Positions 17,304 through 31,045 are shown, counted from the first letter of the stretch. The stretch: 64,000 nt of DNA from Microtetraspora glauca (GCA_000721275.1 JOFO01000003.1:186001-250000), one strand, 5' to 3'. Program-made: numbers and translations. The notes: generated by a model not told the origin, from the sequence alone.

Positions 17304-17681
17304 TCACGCTCCGGCGCGCTCCGCCTTGCTGCGCTCGACGCAGAACTCGTTGCCCTCCGGGTCCGCCAGGGTCGCCCAGCCCGTCCCGTCCGGGTTCCGG
17401 TGGTCGCCGACGAGCGTCGCGCCGAGCGCGAGCACCCGCTCGACCTCCTCGTCCCGGGTCCGGTCCTGCGGCTGGAGGTCGAGGTGGACCCGGTTCTTCA
17501 CGGTCTTCCCCTCGGGGACCCGGATGAACAGCAGGGAGGCGCCCGCCGACTCGACCGTCGCCTCGGGGTCCCCGGGATGGTCGTCGTCGGCGAGGGTGCC
17601 GTCCAGCACCTCCGCCCAGAAGCGGGCGAGGGCGTAGGCGTCGGCGCAGTCGATGGTCACGTGGCGTACGAGAGAGCTCAT
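17304..17681 (-). CDS. VOC-family (glyoxalase/bleomycin-resistance-like) protein
   Basis: 125 residues, one glyoxalase fold. It begins MSSLVRHVTIDCADAYALA, with the paired beta-alpha-beta modules FWAEVLDGTL and ERVLALGATLVGDH and the characteristic C-terminal WATLADPEGNEFCV. A KNRVHLDLQP strand carries a possible metal-ligand histidine. Members range from metal-dependent lyases to antibiotic-binding proteins; substrate unknown. Separate from its neighbours on the same strand by 61 bases (VWA gene) and 116 bases (PNPOx gene). Confidence 0.8.
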   Translation of the reverse strand: MSSLVRHVTIDCADAYALARFWAEVLDGTLADDDHPGDPEATVESAGASLLFIRVPEGKTVKNRVHLDLQPQDRTRDEEVERVLALGATLVGDHRNPDGTGWATLADPEGNEFCVERSKAERAGA

Positions 17682-17742
17682 GGCGTCATGATCCCCCGGC
17701 GTGCCGCCCGCCGGCCATCGGATTGCCGGGCGGCCCGGCCCG

Positions 17743-18462
17743 TCACGGCCGGACGATGCCCTGGGCGCGGGCGGCGGCGAGCCAGCGGGGGAACTCGGCG
17801 ACCAGCCGGTCGTACAGCTCCGCGTCGGCGACCCGGCCGGGGTCCTTCCCGGCGTGGAAGAAGCCGGAGTTGTCGACGCACCGCCGCTCGGGGACGGCGA
17901 GTTCGTCGAGCCGGCGCAGGAAGTCGAACTGCTTGCTGCCGGGGTCACCGAAGCCGACGAACTGCCAGAAGAGCGGCAGCCGGGCGGCCTTGCAGACGTA
18001 CCGCTCGGCGGCGAGCCGGTTGATGGGGCCGCCGTCGGTCTGGAAGACGACGAGCGCGGGCGCGGTGGCCCCGCTGTCGAGGTAGTGGTCGATGACCGCG
18101 TCCATGGCGAGGTGGTAGCTGGTCTTCCCCATGTGCCCGAGGCCGGCGACGATCCGCTCGACCCGCCCCTGGTGGTCGTCCAGCCGGATCTCCGTCTCGG
18201 CGTCGACGTCGGTGGAGAAGAAGACGACCGGCACCCGCCCGTCGTCGTCGAGCTGGGCGGAGAGCCCGAGGACCCGGTCGGCGAGGGCCTGGACGCTGCC
18301 GTCCTTGTAGTACGGCGTCATCGAGCCGGAGTAGTCGACGACGAGGTAGACGGCGACGCGCTGCCCGTCGACGCCGTGCCGGCGCAGCGACTCCCCCGCC
18401 GTCTTGTACAGGCTGACCAGCGCGGGCGCGGTCTCCTCGACCTTGCGCAGGCTCAGTGCCAT
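17743..18462 (-). CDS. VWA-domain protein (TerF-like)
   Basis: 239 residues, essentially one von Willebrand A domain. The MIDAS metal site is complete: DYSGSM (Asp43, Ser45, Ser47), Thr114 in MGKTSY and Asp143 in FQTDGGP. The closest family I recognise is the VWA domain of TerF/tellurite-resistance-associated cytoplasmic proteins, which occur with TerD paralogues in Streptomyces. No ter gene is adjacent here. The ATG at 18462 was chosen for its GAGGAGAG ribosome site; an upstream in-frame ATG (18558) lacks one. Role unknown, probably metal-dependent protein binding. Confidence 0.8.
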   Translation of the reverse strand: MALSLRKVEETAPALVSLYKTAGESLRRHGVDGQRVAVYLVVDYSGSMTPYYKDGSVQALADRVLGLSAQLDDDGRVPVVFFSTDVDAETEIRLDDHQGRVERIVAGLGHMGKTSYHLAMDAVIDHYLDSGATAPALVVFQTDGGPINRLAAERYVCKAARLPLFWQFVGFGDPGSKQFDFLRRLDELAVPERRCVDNSGFFHAGKDPGRVADAELYDRLVAEFPRWLAAARAQGIVRP

Positions 18463-18560
18463 GGGGGTCTCTCCTCGTGTCCGTCCGCCGTCCGCCTCTG
18501 CTGGAGGACGGCGGACCGGTGGGGACGGTTCCGTCCCGGACGCCCGCGCCCCGCACACGG

Positions 18561-18606
18561 CGACGCCCGCCCCAGGTGTCCTTGGTCGGGGACGGGGCGG
18601 GCGTCG
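18561..18606 (-). terminator. Terminator of gltBD
   Basis: Perfect 13-base inverted repeat CGACGCCCGCCCC (18561-18573) / GGGGCGGGCGTCG (18594-18606) with a 20-base loop, beginning 45 bases after the gltD stop and ~100 bases before the VWA start. Confidence 0.75.
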
Positions 18607-18651
18607 TTCGGTTCCGTACGCCGTTGTACGGGACGTTCGGTGGGCGGTGCG

Positions 18652-20104
18652 TCAGACCAGCAGGGCCCGGTCCGTCGGCCGGATCGGGGCCGGCAGGGAG
18701 CTGGCGCCGGTCAGGTAGCGGTCCACGCCGCGGGCGGCGGAGCGGCCCTCGGCGATGGCCCAGACGATCAGCGACTGGCCGCGGCCGGCGTCGCCGGCGA
18801 CGAAGACGCCGTCGACGTTGGTGGCGAAGTCGGCGTCGCGGGCGATGTTGCCCCGCTCGTCGAGGTCGACGCCGAACTGGGAGACCAGGCCGTTCTGCAC
18901 GTCGGTACCGGTGAAGCCCATGGCGAGGGTGACCAGCTGGGCGGGGATCTTCCGCTCGGTGCCGGGCTTCTGGGTCAGCTTGCCGTCGACGAACTCGACC
19001 TCGACCAGGTGCAGGAACTGGACGTTGCCGTCCTCGTCGCCCTCGAAGTGGGTGGTGGAGACGGAGTAGACCCGCTCGCCGCCCTCCTCGTGCGCCGAGG
19101 TGACCTTGTACAGCATGGGGAAGGTCGGCCAGGGCTGGTGGGGGCTGCGCTCCTCGCCCGGCTTCGGCATGATCTCCAGCTGGGTGACGGAGGCCGCGCC
19201 CTGGCGGTGGGCGGTGCCGACGCAGTCGGCGCCGGTGTCGCCGCCGCCGATGACGACGACGTGCTTGCCCTCGGCGGAGATCGGGGAGGCCACGAAGTCG
19301 CCCTCGACCACCTTGTTGGCGAGCGGCAGGTACTCCATCGCCTGGTGGATGCCCTTGAGCTCGCGGCCGGGGACCGGCAGGTCGCGGGCGGTGGTGGCGC
19401 CGGCGGCGACCACGACCGCGTCGAACCGCTTGCGCAGGTCGGTGGCGGTGATGTCGCGGCCGACCTCGACGCCGGTGCGGAACTTGGTGCCCTCCGCGCG
19501 CATCTGCTCGATGCGGCGGTTGATGTGCCGCTTCTCCATCTTGAACTCGGGGATGCCGTAGCGCAGCAGGCCGCCGATGCGGTCGGCGCGCTCGTACACG
19601 ACCACGGTGTGGCCGGCCCGGGTCAGCTGCTGGGCGGCGGCGAGGCCGGCCGGGCCGGAGCCGATGACGGCGACGGTCTTACCGGAGAGGCGCTCGGGGA
19701 TCTGCGGCTTGACGTCGCCGCCGTCCCACGCCTTGTCGATGATGGAGACCTCGACGTTCTTGATGGTGACGGCCGGCTGGTTGATGCCGAGGACGCACGC
19801 CGACTCGCACGGGGCCGGGCACAGGCGGCCGGTGAACTCCGGGAAGTTGTTGGTGGCGTGCAGGCGTTCCTGCGCCGCCGACCAGTCCTCGCGGTAGGCG
19901 TAGTCGTTCCACTCGGGGATCAGGTTCCCGAGCGGGCAGCCGTTGTGGCAGAACGGGATGCCGCAGTCCATGCAGCGGCCGGCCTGCTTGCTGATGATCG
20001 GCAGCAGGGAGCCGGGGACGTAGACCTCGTTCCAGTCGCGGACGCGCTCCTCGACGGGGCGGGTCCGGGCGACCTCGCGGCCGGTGGTGAGAAAGCCCTT
20101 CGGG

Positions 20105-20112
<8 letters not shown>
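18652..20112 (-). CDS. gltD: Glutamate synthase (NADPH) small subunit
   Basis: 486 residues. The N-terminal iron-sulfur domain carries cysteines 47, 50, 55, 59 and 98, 102, 106, which bind two [4Fe-4S] clusters. The FAD motif GSGPAGL is at 151-157, and an NADPH-binding [12 protein letters not shown] lies in the second half. It passes electrons from NADPH through FAD and the clusters to the large subunit, where glutamine plus 2-oxoglutarate give two glutamates. The start overlaps the gltB stop by 8 bases, so the subunits are made together. A strong hairpin follows. Confidence 0.97.
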
Positions 20113-24679
<4,567 letters not shown>

Positions 24680-24742
24680 CGGCTCTCCCGTCGTCGTCGT
24701 GGCATATGCAGATGCCGAGGGACGACGTTGGCCCTCCGCGAA

Positions 24743-24758
24743 ATTTCGTGCAGGTTAC
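24743..24758 (-). promoter_or_regulatory. Candidate GlnR box upstream of gltB
   Basis: Read on the minus strand the site is GTAAC-CTGCAC-GAAAT, fitting the GlnR consensus gTnAC-n6-GaAAc with one mismatch. It lies 64-79 bases upstream of the gltB start. GlnR is the global nitrogen regulator of Streptomyces. This prediction has not been tested by binding. Confidence 0.55.
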
Positions 24759-25095
24759 ATGATGGCGCGCTTCTCGCCTAGCGGATAGCTCGTTCCAGCA
24801 TGCGGACGATTCCGATACGGAGCGGCGGTGCGCGTTCACCGGTTTCCTGGGGGTGCGGGGACAGCGACGGCACCGTGACTGATCCGCGGGGGACGACGCC
24901 GTTCGGGCTCGTCCGAGAAGGGCTTCGTTGCCCCACGACGCTTCAGCCTCTTTCCCGTCCGTCACGGGTTCGAAACCGCCGGGTAACCGGCTACATATGT
25001 GGCGTCCTGCATAGTGTCTCACCGCCGCGCGGGTTGTGACCAGGGATATGCGTCACAGTGAGAATGCGGCCTCTGCCCCGAAAAGTCACCCCGAA

Positions 25096-25132
25096 AAGCC
25101 CGAAAGGCCCCATGCGGGGGCCTCTCGGGCTT
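25096..25132 (-). terminator. Rho-independent-like terminator after VIT gene
   Basis: 16-base-pair stem with one mismatch (AAGCCCGA..GGCCCC / GGGGCC..TCGGGCTT), 5-base loop, followed on the minus strand by TTTTCGG. It lies ~120 bases downstream of the VIT stop and isolates that gene from the gltB promoter. Confidence 0.8.
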
Positions 25133-25252
25133 CTGTGGCGGTACGGATTCCGTTCCGCCGGTTGCGGCGGGAACGGGCCCCACGGGCGGGCCCGCGGACG
25201 GTCCGGCGCGGGCCGGGCGGCGGGGAGCCCGCGGACGGTCCGGCGCGGGCCG

Positions 25253-25981
25253 CTAGACGGCGGCGCCGATGAGCGTGCCGAGTCCGTACGTGACGGCCGC
25301 GGCGGCGCCGCCGAGCGCCAGCTGGCGCAGGCCGCTGAACCACCAGCCGCGCGCGGTGACCCGGGCGACCAGCGCGCCGCAGGCGAAGAGGCCCACGAGG
25401 GCGAGCAGCACGGCCGGCCAGAGCGCGGTGGCGCCGAGCAGGTACGGCAGCAGCGGCAGCAGCGCGCCGAGCGCGAAGGAGCCGAAGGAGGAGACGGCGG
25501 CGACGACCGGCGACGGCAGGTCGTCGGGGTCGATGCCCAGCTCCTCGCGGGCGTGGATCTCCAGCGCCTGCTCCGGGTCCTTCGACAGCTGCATGGCGAC
25601 CTCGCGCGCGAGCGCCGGCTCGACGCCGCGGGAGACGTAGAGGGCGGCCAGCTCCTCCATCTCGTCGATCGGGTGCTTGCGCAACTGGCGGCGCTCGACG
25701 TCCAGTTCGGCCTGGACGAGTTCGCGCTGCGAGGCGACGGAGGTGTACTCGCCGGCCGCCATGGAGAAGGCTCCGGCGGCGAGCCCGGCGAGGCCGGTGA
25801 CGACGATGGTCTGCGAGGAGACGGAACCGCCGGCGACGCCGGTCATGAGCGCGAGGTTCGAGACCAGGCCGTCCATCGCGCCGAAGACCGCGGGCCGCAG
25901 CCAGCCGCCGTTCACGTCGCGGTGGGTGTGGTTGTCGCGGTGGGCCTCGTGCAGTGGTGCCTGGGCTTCGATGATGGACAT
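25253..25981 (-). CDS. VIT/CCC1-family membrane transporter (Fe2+/Mn2+)
   Basis: 242 residues, five predicted membrane segments as in VIT1/CCC1: one near 28-55 (PAVFGAMDGLVSNLALMTGV), one at about 58-85 (TGLAGLAAGAFSMAAGEY) and three in the C-terminal ~90 residues. Between them is a charged cytoplasmic segment (about 90-150) with VERRQLRKHPIDEMEEL and many Glu/Asp, the metal-binding region of the family. Plant and yeast relatives move iron or manganese into vacuoles; the bacterial protein probably exports excess metal. GAGGGGAGAG precedes the ATG. Monocistronic, with its own terminator. Confidence 0.85.
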   Translation of the reverse strand: MSIIEAQAPLHEAHRDNHTHRDVNGGWLRPAVFGAMDGLVSNLALMTGVAGGSVSSQTIVVTGLAGLAAGAFSMAAGEYTSVASQRELVQAELDVERRQLRKHPIDEMEELAALYVSRGVEPALAREVAMQLSKDPEQALEIHAREELGIDPDDLPSPVVAAVSSFGSFALGALLPLLPYLLGATALWPAVLLALVGLFACGALVARVTARGWWFSGLRQLALGGAAAAVTYGLGTLIGAAV

Positions 25982-26258
25982 GACTCTCCCCTCGTTCCGG
26001 CGGGCCGGGTCGCACCCGCCGCCCCCAACACCCTCGAAAATACGCGCGATGTAAGGGGCGCGCCAGCAAGGCAGGCCGTACTTAGTAAGGCCCGCCTCAG
26101 TGTGGCGACCCTTCCTTGACGGCCCGCCACCCGCCGCTCCCGCACTGACAGACGGGTGACAGAAGCCGTCCACCCGCGAGTCGCGGGCCCGCCGTGGCAC
26201 AGATCCAGGCGAAGGGGTACCGCCGAAGAGGTGCCCCGCACCGAGGAAGGGGCGCGGA

Positions 26259-27257
26259 ATGGTGACCACGACATGCGACACCCGGCAACGGGCGAGGGGA
26301 GCGCTGCTCGGCCTCGCCGTCGGGGACGCGCTCGGCGCCCCGGCCGAGAACCTGAAGCCCTCCGAGATCCGCCGCAGGTGGGGACGGATCGAAGGCTTCC
26401 TGACGGACCGTCCGGCCGGCACCGACGACACCGAGTACGCGATCTTCTCCGCGCTGCTGCTCGCCCGGCACGGCTCCGCCCTCACCGTCGCCCACGTCGA
26501 GCGGGCCTGGCACCGCTGGATCGCCGACCTCGACGAGGGCCCCTTCCGCGGCGCCGGCTTCTCCGAGCGCGGCACCCTGGAGAACCTGCGCCGCGGCCTC
26601 GCCGCCCCCATCTCCGCCCAGCACCGGCACGCCTGGTCCGACGGGCTGGCCATGCGCGCCGCGCCCTTCGGCGTCTTCGCGGCCGGCCGGCCGGCGGAGG
26701 CGGCGCGGCTCGTCGCCGTCGACGGCAGCGTCAGCCACGAGGGCGAGGGCATCTACGGCGGCCAGGCGGTCGCGGCGGGCGTCGCCGCGGCGATGACCGG
26801 CGCCGGCGTCACGTCCGTGATCGCGGCGGCCCTCTCGGTGATCCCGATGGACTCCTGGACGGCCCGGTCGCTGCGGCGCGCGGTGGTCGCGGCCCAGCGC
26901 GTCCAGCCGGACCCGCTCACCCGCGAACGCCAGGTCCGCTCGGCGGTCGTCATCGGCGGCTACCCGTGGACCGACCTGGCCCCGGAGGCCGTCGGCCTCG
27001 CGTTCGGCGCCTTCGCGGCGGCCCGCGGCGACTTCCGCACGGCGGTCCTGACGGCCGTGAACATGGGCCGCGACGCCGACACCACGGCGGCGGTCGCCGG
27101 CGCGCTGGCCGGCGCCGCGGGCGGCCTGGACGCCATCCCGGAGGAATGGGCCACCGCCATCGCCCCGGTCACCGGCAGCTGTCTCCCCACCATGCGCGGC
27201 TACCACGTCCTCGACGTCGCCGACCTCCTCACCGCCACCGAAGAGGCCCCCCGATGA
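26259..27257 (+). CDS. ADP-ribosylglycohydrolase family protein (paralogue 1 of 4)
   Basis: 332 residues, complete DraG/ARH3-like fold. Motifs: GLAVGDALGAPAE at 18-30, metal ligands TDDTE at 55-59, and the C-terminal binuclear-metal motif GRDADTT with Asp272 and Asp274. The family hydrolyses N- or O-glycosidic bonds of ADP-ribosyl or ribosyl groups using two Mg2+ or Mn2+ ions. First gene of a seven-gene unit, with a strong GAGGAAGG ribosome site (26243-26250). Its stop overlaps the next start by 4 bases. Substrate unknown; the neighbouring ribokinase suggests a small-molecule riboside or ADP-ribose derivative rather than a modified protein, which is inference. Confidence 0.88.
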   Translation: MVTTTCDTRQRARGALLGLAVGDALGAPAENLKPSEIRRRWGRIEGFLTDRPAGTDDTEYAIFSALLLARHGSALTVAHVERAWHRWIADLDEGPFRGAGFSERGTLENLRRGLAAPISAQHRHAWSDGLAMRAAPFGVFAAGRPAEAARLVAVDGSVSHEGEGIYGGQAVAAGVAAAMTGAGVTSVIAAALSVIPMDSWTARSLRRAVVAAQRVQPDPLTRERQVRSAVVIGGYPWTDLAPEAVGLAFGAFAAARGDFRTAVLTAVNMGRDADTTAAVAGALAGAAGGLDAIPEEWATAIAPVTGSCLPTMRGYHVLDVADLLTATEEAPR

Positions 27258-28537
27258 CCCTCCACCCCACGACCGACCCCCACCCGTCCCGCCAGGACAC
27301 CGGACCGGCCGCCGCGCCGCACGGCACCGCGCGCGGCACCGGCACCTGGGGCGCGCCCCAGGAAACGCCCCCCAGGCCGGCCGCCCCGGCGCGGACGGAC
27401 CGCGAGCGGATCGAGGGCCTGCTCCTCGGCCTCGCCGCGGGCGACGCCGCCGGCTGGCCCGCCGCCCGCCACCGCGCCGCCCGCATGCCCGAATGGACCC
27501 GCCGCCTCACCCGCGAGCTGGACACCTTCGCGGAGCAGAACGCGACGACCACCCTCCCCGTCCCCATCGCCCTGAACCAGCCCCCGGAGCCCCTCCGCCT
27601 CGGCCCGTCCGACGACGCCGAATGGGCGGCCTTCACGGCGGAGGCGGTGCTGGCCGCCGCCGGCCCCCTGTTCGCCGCGCTCCCCCGGGAGCGCCGGCTC
27701 CGCGCCGCCGTGGACCTCGCCTGGAACCACCTCGCCGGCCAGGTCGCCGCCGCGGCCGACCGCGCGCCGGAGATCGAGTCCGCCGTGCTGCCGCTGCGCG
27801 CCCGGATCTCGGTCCGGGCCGGCCTCGGCAACCTGGCGACGGGCCTGCGCCCGCCGGCCACCGGCCACGACAACCCGCACTACTTCGACGACGCCGCCTG
27901 CGTGCGGGCCGCCGTCCTCGCCGTCGTCCACCCCGGCGACCCGCGCGCCGCCGCGGAACTCGCCGAGTTCGACGCCCGGTACACCCAGGACGGCGACGGC
28001 GTGCACGGCGCCCGCGCCCTCGCCGCGGCCGTCGCGGCGGCCCTCGGCGGCGCGGACCCCGACACCGCCGTGGAGGCCGCCCTCGCCGAACTCCCGCCCG
28101 TCACCGAGATCGGCCGCAACGCCCGGCACGCCGTGAAGCTGGCCCGTACCGCCGATTCGGCCTTCGAACTGGTCCCGCTGCTGGAGCACCAGATCGTCGA
28201 CCACGTCTACAGCTACGGCATCGCCGCCGCCGAGACCGTGCCAGTGGCGCTCGCGCTGACCGTCGCCGCGCGCGGCGCGACGACGGCCGCGGTGCCGGCC
28301 GCCGCCTGCCTCTCCCGGGTCGCCGACTCGGCGCCCGCCCTGGCCGGGGCGCTCACCGGCGCGCTGGGCGGCGGGCGTTCGGTCCCGGCGAGCTGGCGGG
28401 ACGCCTGCCGGACGCTCGCCGGCTGCGCGCTCCCCCGGCTCGCCGGCACCGACCTGGTGGAACTCGCCGGGCTGCTGGGAACCACGGAACCGGCACCCCC
28501 AGGTGGACAATTCCGACATGACACCCACACTGGATGA
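27254..28537 (+). CDS. ADP-ribosylglycohydrolase-like protein with altered metal site (paralogue 2 of 4)
   Basis: 427 residues. A ~50-residue Pro/Thr/Ala-rich N-terminal extension precedes the DRG fold (GLLLGLAAGDAAGWP, about 55-69). The first metal motif is SDDAE at 119-123 in place of TDDTE. In the C-terminal motif the first aspartate is replaced by valine (RVADSAP, Val356/Asp358, against GRDADTT in paralogue 1). One of the two metal ions may therefore be lost, so this copy may be inactive, regulatory or altered in specificity. The ATG overlaps the stop of paralogue 1, and its end overlaps the start of paralogue 3 by 20 bases, so it is held firmly in the operon. Confidence 0.8.
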   Translation: MTLHPTTDPHPSRQDTGPAAAPHGTARGTGTWGAPQETPPRPAAPARTDRERIEGLLLGLAAGDAAGWPAARHRAARMPEWTRRLTRELDTFAEQNATTTLPVPIALNQPPEPLRLGPSDDAEWAAFTAEAVLAAAGPLFAALPRERRLRAAVDLAWNHLAGQVAAAADRAPEIESAVLPLRARISVRAGLGNLATGLRPPATGHDNPHYFDDAACVRAAVLAVVHPGDPRAAAELAEFDARYTQDGDGVHGARALAAAVAAALGGADPDTAVEAALAELPPVTEIGRNARHAVKLARTADSAFELVPLLEHQIVDHVYSYGIAAAETVPVALALTVAARGATTAAVPAAACLSRVADSAPALAGALTGALGGGRSVPASWRDACRTLAGCALPRLAGTDLVELAGLLGTTEPAPPGGQFRHDTHTG

Positions 28538-29669
28538 CCGGATCAGCGGAAGTCTCCTCGGGGCCGCGGTGGGCGACGCCCTCGGCGGCCCCGTGGAGGG
28601 GTACACCCCCGAGCAGATCGCCGAACGCCACGGCGGTCGCGTCACCGGCGTCGTCGGCCCCTGGAACGGCGACTCCTGGCGCACCGCCCGCCCCATCGCC
28701 CCGTACCACAAGGGCGACGGGCACGTCACCGACGACACCCTGATGACCCACGCGCTGATCCGGGTGTACGAGAAGGTCCGCGACCACCTCGACGCGTACG
28801 CCGTCGCGGACCACCTCGTCCCCGAACTCATGGGCACCCCCGTGTGGATCCCCGAACTGGAGGCGGAGGCCCTGCCCCTCCAGCGGATCTTCCTCGCCGA
28901 GAAGTGGATCGTCGCCCGCCTCCACTACGGCCACCACGACCCCCGCGAGGCCGGCACCGGAAACATCGTCAACTGCGGGGCCGCGATGTACATGGCGCCC
29001 GTCGGGCTGGTCAACGCGGCCGATCCGCACGGCGCCTACGCCGAGGCGATCGACGTCGCCGGCGCCCACCAGTCCTCGTACGGCCGCGAGGCCGCGGGCG
29101 TCTTCGCGGCGGCGGTCGCGGCGGCCTGCCTGCCCGGCGCCACCCCGCGCTCGGTCGTCGACACCGCCCTCGGCCTCGCCAAGGACGGCACCCGCGCCGC
29201 CATCGAGGCCGTCGCCGAAGTCGCCGAGCGGCACCGGGACTTCGAGTCCGCGCTGACCCCCCTGCGCCGCGCCGTCGCCCCGTACGACTCGGTCGGCCCC
29301 GACTACCGCAACCCCGGCCTCGGCGCCCGCCGCCCCTCCCGCCTCCACGCCATCGAGGAACTGCCGATCGCCCTCGGCATGCTGCTGGTCGGCGAGGGCG
29401 ACTACCGCCGCACGGTCCTCGGCGCGGTCAACTACGGCCGGGACTGCGACTCCATCGCCACCATGGCGGGCGCGATCGCCGGCGCCCTGCACGGCGAGGA
29501 CGCGGTCCCCGCCGACTGGGCGAAGCGGGTCGCCGAGGCCAGCCGCCTCGACCTGCAGGCTCCGGCGCGCGCCCTGTCCGCCGTGGCCCGGGAGGTCTTC
29601 GCCCGGGACGCCGACCGCCGCCGCGCCTGCGAGTCCGCCCGCGCCGCCCTGACGGACCCGGCCCGATGA
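28518..29669 (+). CDS. ADP-ribosylglycohydrolase family protein (paralogue 3 of 4)
   Basis: 383 residues with intact metal motifs: TDDT at 71-74 and GRDCDS (Asp309, Asp311). The opening ISGSLLGAAVGDALGGPVEGY is typical of the family. A segment around 130-180 (EKWIVARLHYGHHDPREAGTG, then NCGAAMYMAPVGLVNAADP) resembles bacterial DRG enzymes acting on small ligands. The ATG at 28518 is preferred because AGGTGG lies 11 bases upstream, inside the previous gene; an in-frame GTG at 28503 has no ribosome site. It ends in an ATGA overlap with paralogue 4. Likely a functional hydrolase, substrate unknown. Confidence 0.88.
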   Translation: MTPTLDDRISGSLLGAAVGDALGGPVEGYTPEQIAERHGGRVTGVVGPWNGDSWRTARPIAPYHKGDGHVTDDTLMTHALIRVYEKVRDHLDAYAVADHLVPELMGTPVWIPELEAEALPLQRIFLAEKWIVARLHYGHHDPREAGTGNIVNCGAAMYMAPVGLVNAADPHGAYAEAIDVAGAHQSSYGREAAGVFAAAVAAACLPGATPRSVVDTALGLAKDGTRAAIEAVAEVAERHRDFESALTPLRRAVAPYDSVGPDYRNPGLGARRPSRLHAIEELPIALGMLLVGEGDYRRTVLGAVNYGRDCDSIATMAGAIAGALHGEDAVPADWAKRVAEASRLDLQAPARALSAVAREVFARDADRRRACESARAALTDPAR

Positions 29670-31045
29670 CACCCCCCGACCCGGTGCGCCTGACCTGGGT
29701 GCAGCCCGAGGACCTGATCGGGCACGAGCTGCGGCAGGCCGCCGAGGACGGGCGGGAGGCCGGGGAGATCGCGGAGCGCTGGTTCGCCGCCGGCGGGCAC
29801 CCGGCCCCGTCCGCCGCCGGCGCGTCGGACGCGCCCCGGCCCGGACTGCGGTCGCTCGCCGAGGAACTGCTCGACGAGCTGGCCGCCCTCCCCTCCCCCC
29901 TCGCCGCCGCCGAGCCCACCGCGCTCGACGACATCACCGCCGCCTGCCCCGACTGGCCCGCCCCGCCCCCCGGCGGCGGCGCCGACCCCGCCCTCCGCGA
30001 CCGGCTGCACGCCGCCTGGCTCGGCCGCGCCGCCGGGTGCCTGCTCGGGAAGCCCGTCGAGAAACTGCCGCTCGGCGCGATCCGCGCGCTCGCCCGGGCC
30101 GCCGGGAACTGGCCGCTCGACGACTGGTTCACCGCGCGCGGCGTCCCGCCGGACCTGCTGGCGGCCCACCCCTGGAACCGCCGCTCCGCCGCCACCTCGC
30201 TCGCCGAGACCATCGACGGGATGCCCGAGGACGACGACCTCAACTACCCGCTCCTCGGCCTGCTCCTGCTCCGCCGCCACGGCCGCGGCTTCACCACCGC
30301 CGACGTCGCCCGCCTCTGGCTCGCCGAGCTCCCCGCCGGCCGTGCCTTCACCGCCGAGCGGATCGCCTACCGCAACCTCCTCGACGGGATCGAGCCCCCG
30401 CTGACCGCCGTCCGCCGCAACCCCTTCCGGGAGTGGATCGGCGCCCAGATCCGGGCCGACGTGCACGGCTGGACCCACCCCGGCGACCCCGGCGCGGCCG
30501 CGGCCCAGGCCCACCGGGACGCCGTCCTCAGCCACACCGGCACCGGCGTCCACGGCGCCCTGTTCGTCGCCGCCACCGTGGCCGCCGCGGCGGGCGGCAC
30601 CGCCGACGTCCACGCGGCGCTCGCCGCCGGGCTCTCCGTCGTCCCGCCCCGCTCCCGGCTCGCCGAGGCCGTCCGGTACGGCATCGCCACCGCCCGCGCC
30701 ACGCCCCTCTTCGACACGGTCGCCGACCGGCTGCACGCCCGGTACGGCGGGTACCACTGGGTCCATGCCGTGCCGAACACCGCGCTCCTCGCCGCCGCCC
30801 TCACCCACGCCGACGGCGACTTCACCCGCTCGATCTGCGCGGCCGTCTCCGGCGGCTGGGACACCGACTCCAACGGCGCCACCGCCGGCTCGGTCGCCGG
30901 CCTGCTCGCCGGACACCCCGACCGGCTGCCGGACCGCTGGACCTCCCCGCTGAAGAACCGGCTCGCCACCTCGGTGCCGGGCTTCGACGGCACCGGCTTC
31001 GACACCCTCGCCGACCTGACCCACCTGGAGGCAGTACGCCCATGA
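29666..31045 (+). CDS. ADP-ribosylglycohydrolase family protein with N-terminal extension (paralogue 4 of 4)
   Basis: 459 residues. The first ~108 residues precede the glycohydrolase fold and include a helical block (LTWVQPEDLIGHELRQAAE) and a Pro/Ala linker. The DRG domain then starts at about 112 (RLHAAWLGRAAGCLLGKPVE). Metal ligands EDDD at 188-191 and WDTDSN (Asp399, Asp401) look functional, with the GGWDTDSNGATAGS form common in the small-molecule branch of the family. ATGA overlaps join it to paralogue 3 and to the ribokinase, supporting coupled hydrolysis and phosphorylation of a released ribose. Confidence 0.85.
   Translation: MTPPDPVRLTWVQPEDLIGHELRQAAEDGREAGEIAERWFAAGGHPAPSAAGASDAPRPGLRSLAEELLDELAALPSPLAAAEPTALDDITAACPDWPAPPPGGGADPALRDRLHAAWLGRAAGCLLGKPVEKLPLGAIRALARAAGNWPLDDWFTARGVPPDLLAAHPWNRRSAATSLAETIDGMPEDDDLNYPLLGLLLLRRHGRGFTTADVARLWLAELPAGRAFTAERIAYRNLLDGIEPPLTAVRRNPFREWIGAQIRADVHGWTHPGDPGAAAAQAHRDAVLSHTGTGVHGALFVAATVAAAAGGTADVHAALAAGLSVVPPRSRLAEAVRYGIATARATPLFDTVADRLHARYGGYHWVHAVPNTALLAAALTHADGDFTRSICAAVSGGWDTDSNGATAGSVAGLLAGHPDRLPDRWTSPLKNRLATSVPGFDGTGFDTLADLTHLEAVRP

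Larger units (their letters stand above)
24680..25252. other. Long intergenic region between gltB and the VIT gene
   Basis: 573 bases without a convincing gene. It holds the gltB ribosome site, a GGCAT/ATGCC dyad (24701-24716), the GlnR-like box (24743-24758) and the VIT terminator (25096-25132). The stretch 24790-25090 is less GC-rich than the surroundings and shows no RNA gene I could fold; a GGTTCGAAACC string at ~24965 is not part of a tRNA. Confidence 0.6.

Noticed and set aside
24955..24990. GGTTCGAAACC string resembling a tRNA T-loop
   Set aside because: The T-stem does not pair beyond two bases and no acceptor, D or anticodon arm could be built around it.
26082..26100. TTAG..AGGC...CCT sequence resembling an iron-regulator box upstream of the VIT gene
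   Set aside because: It is one base short of the 19-base consensus and loses the outer symmetry, so a DmdR/IdeR site is not supported.
28503..28517. Upstream in-frame GTG start for the third glycohydrolase
   Set aside because: No ribosome site before it; the ATG at 28518 has AGGTGG in range.
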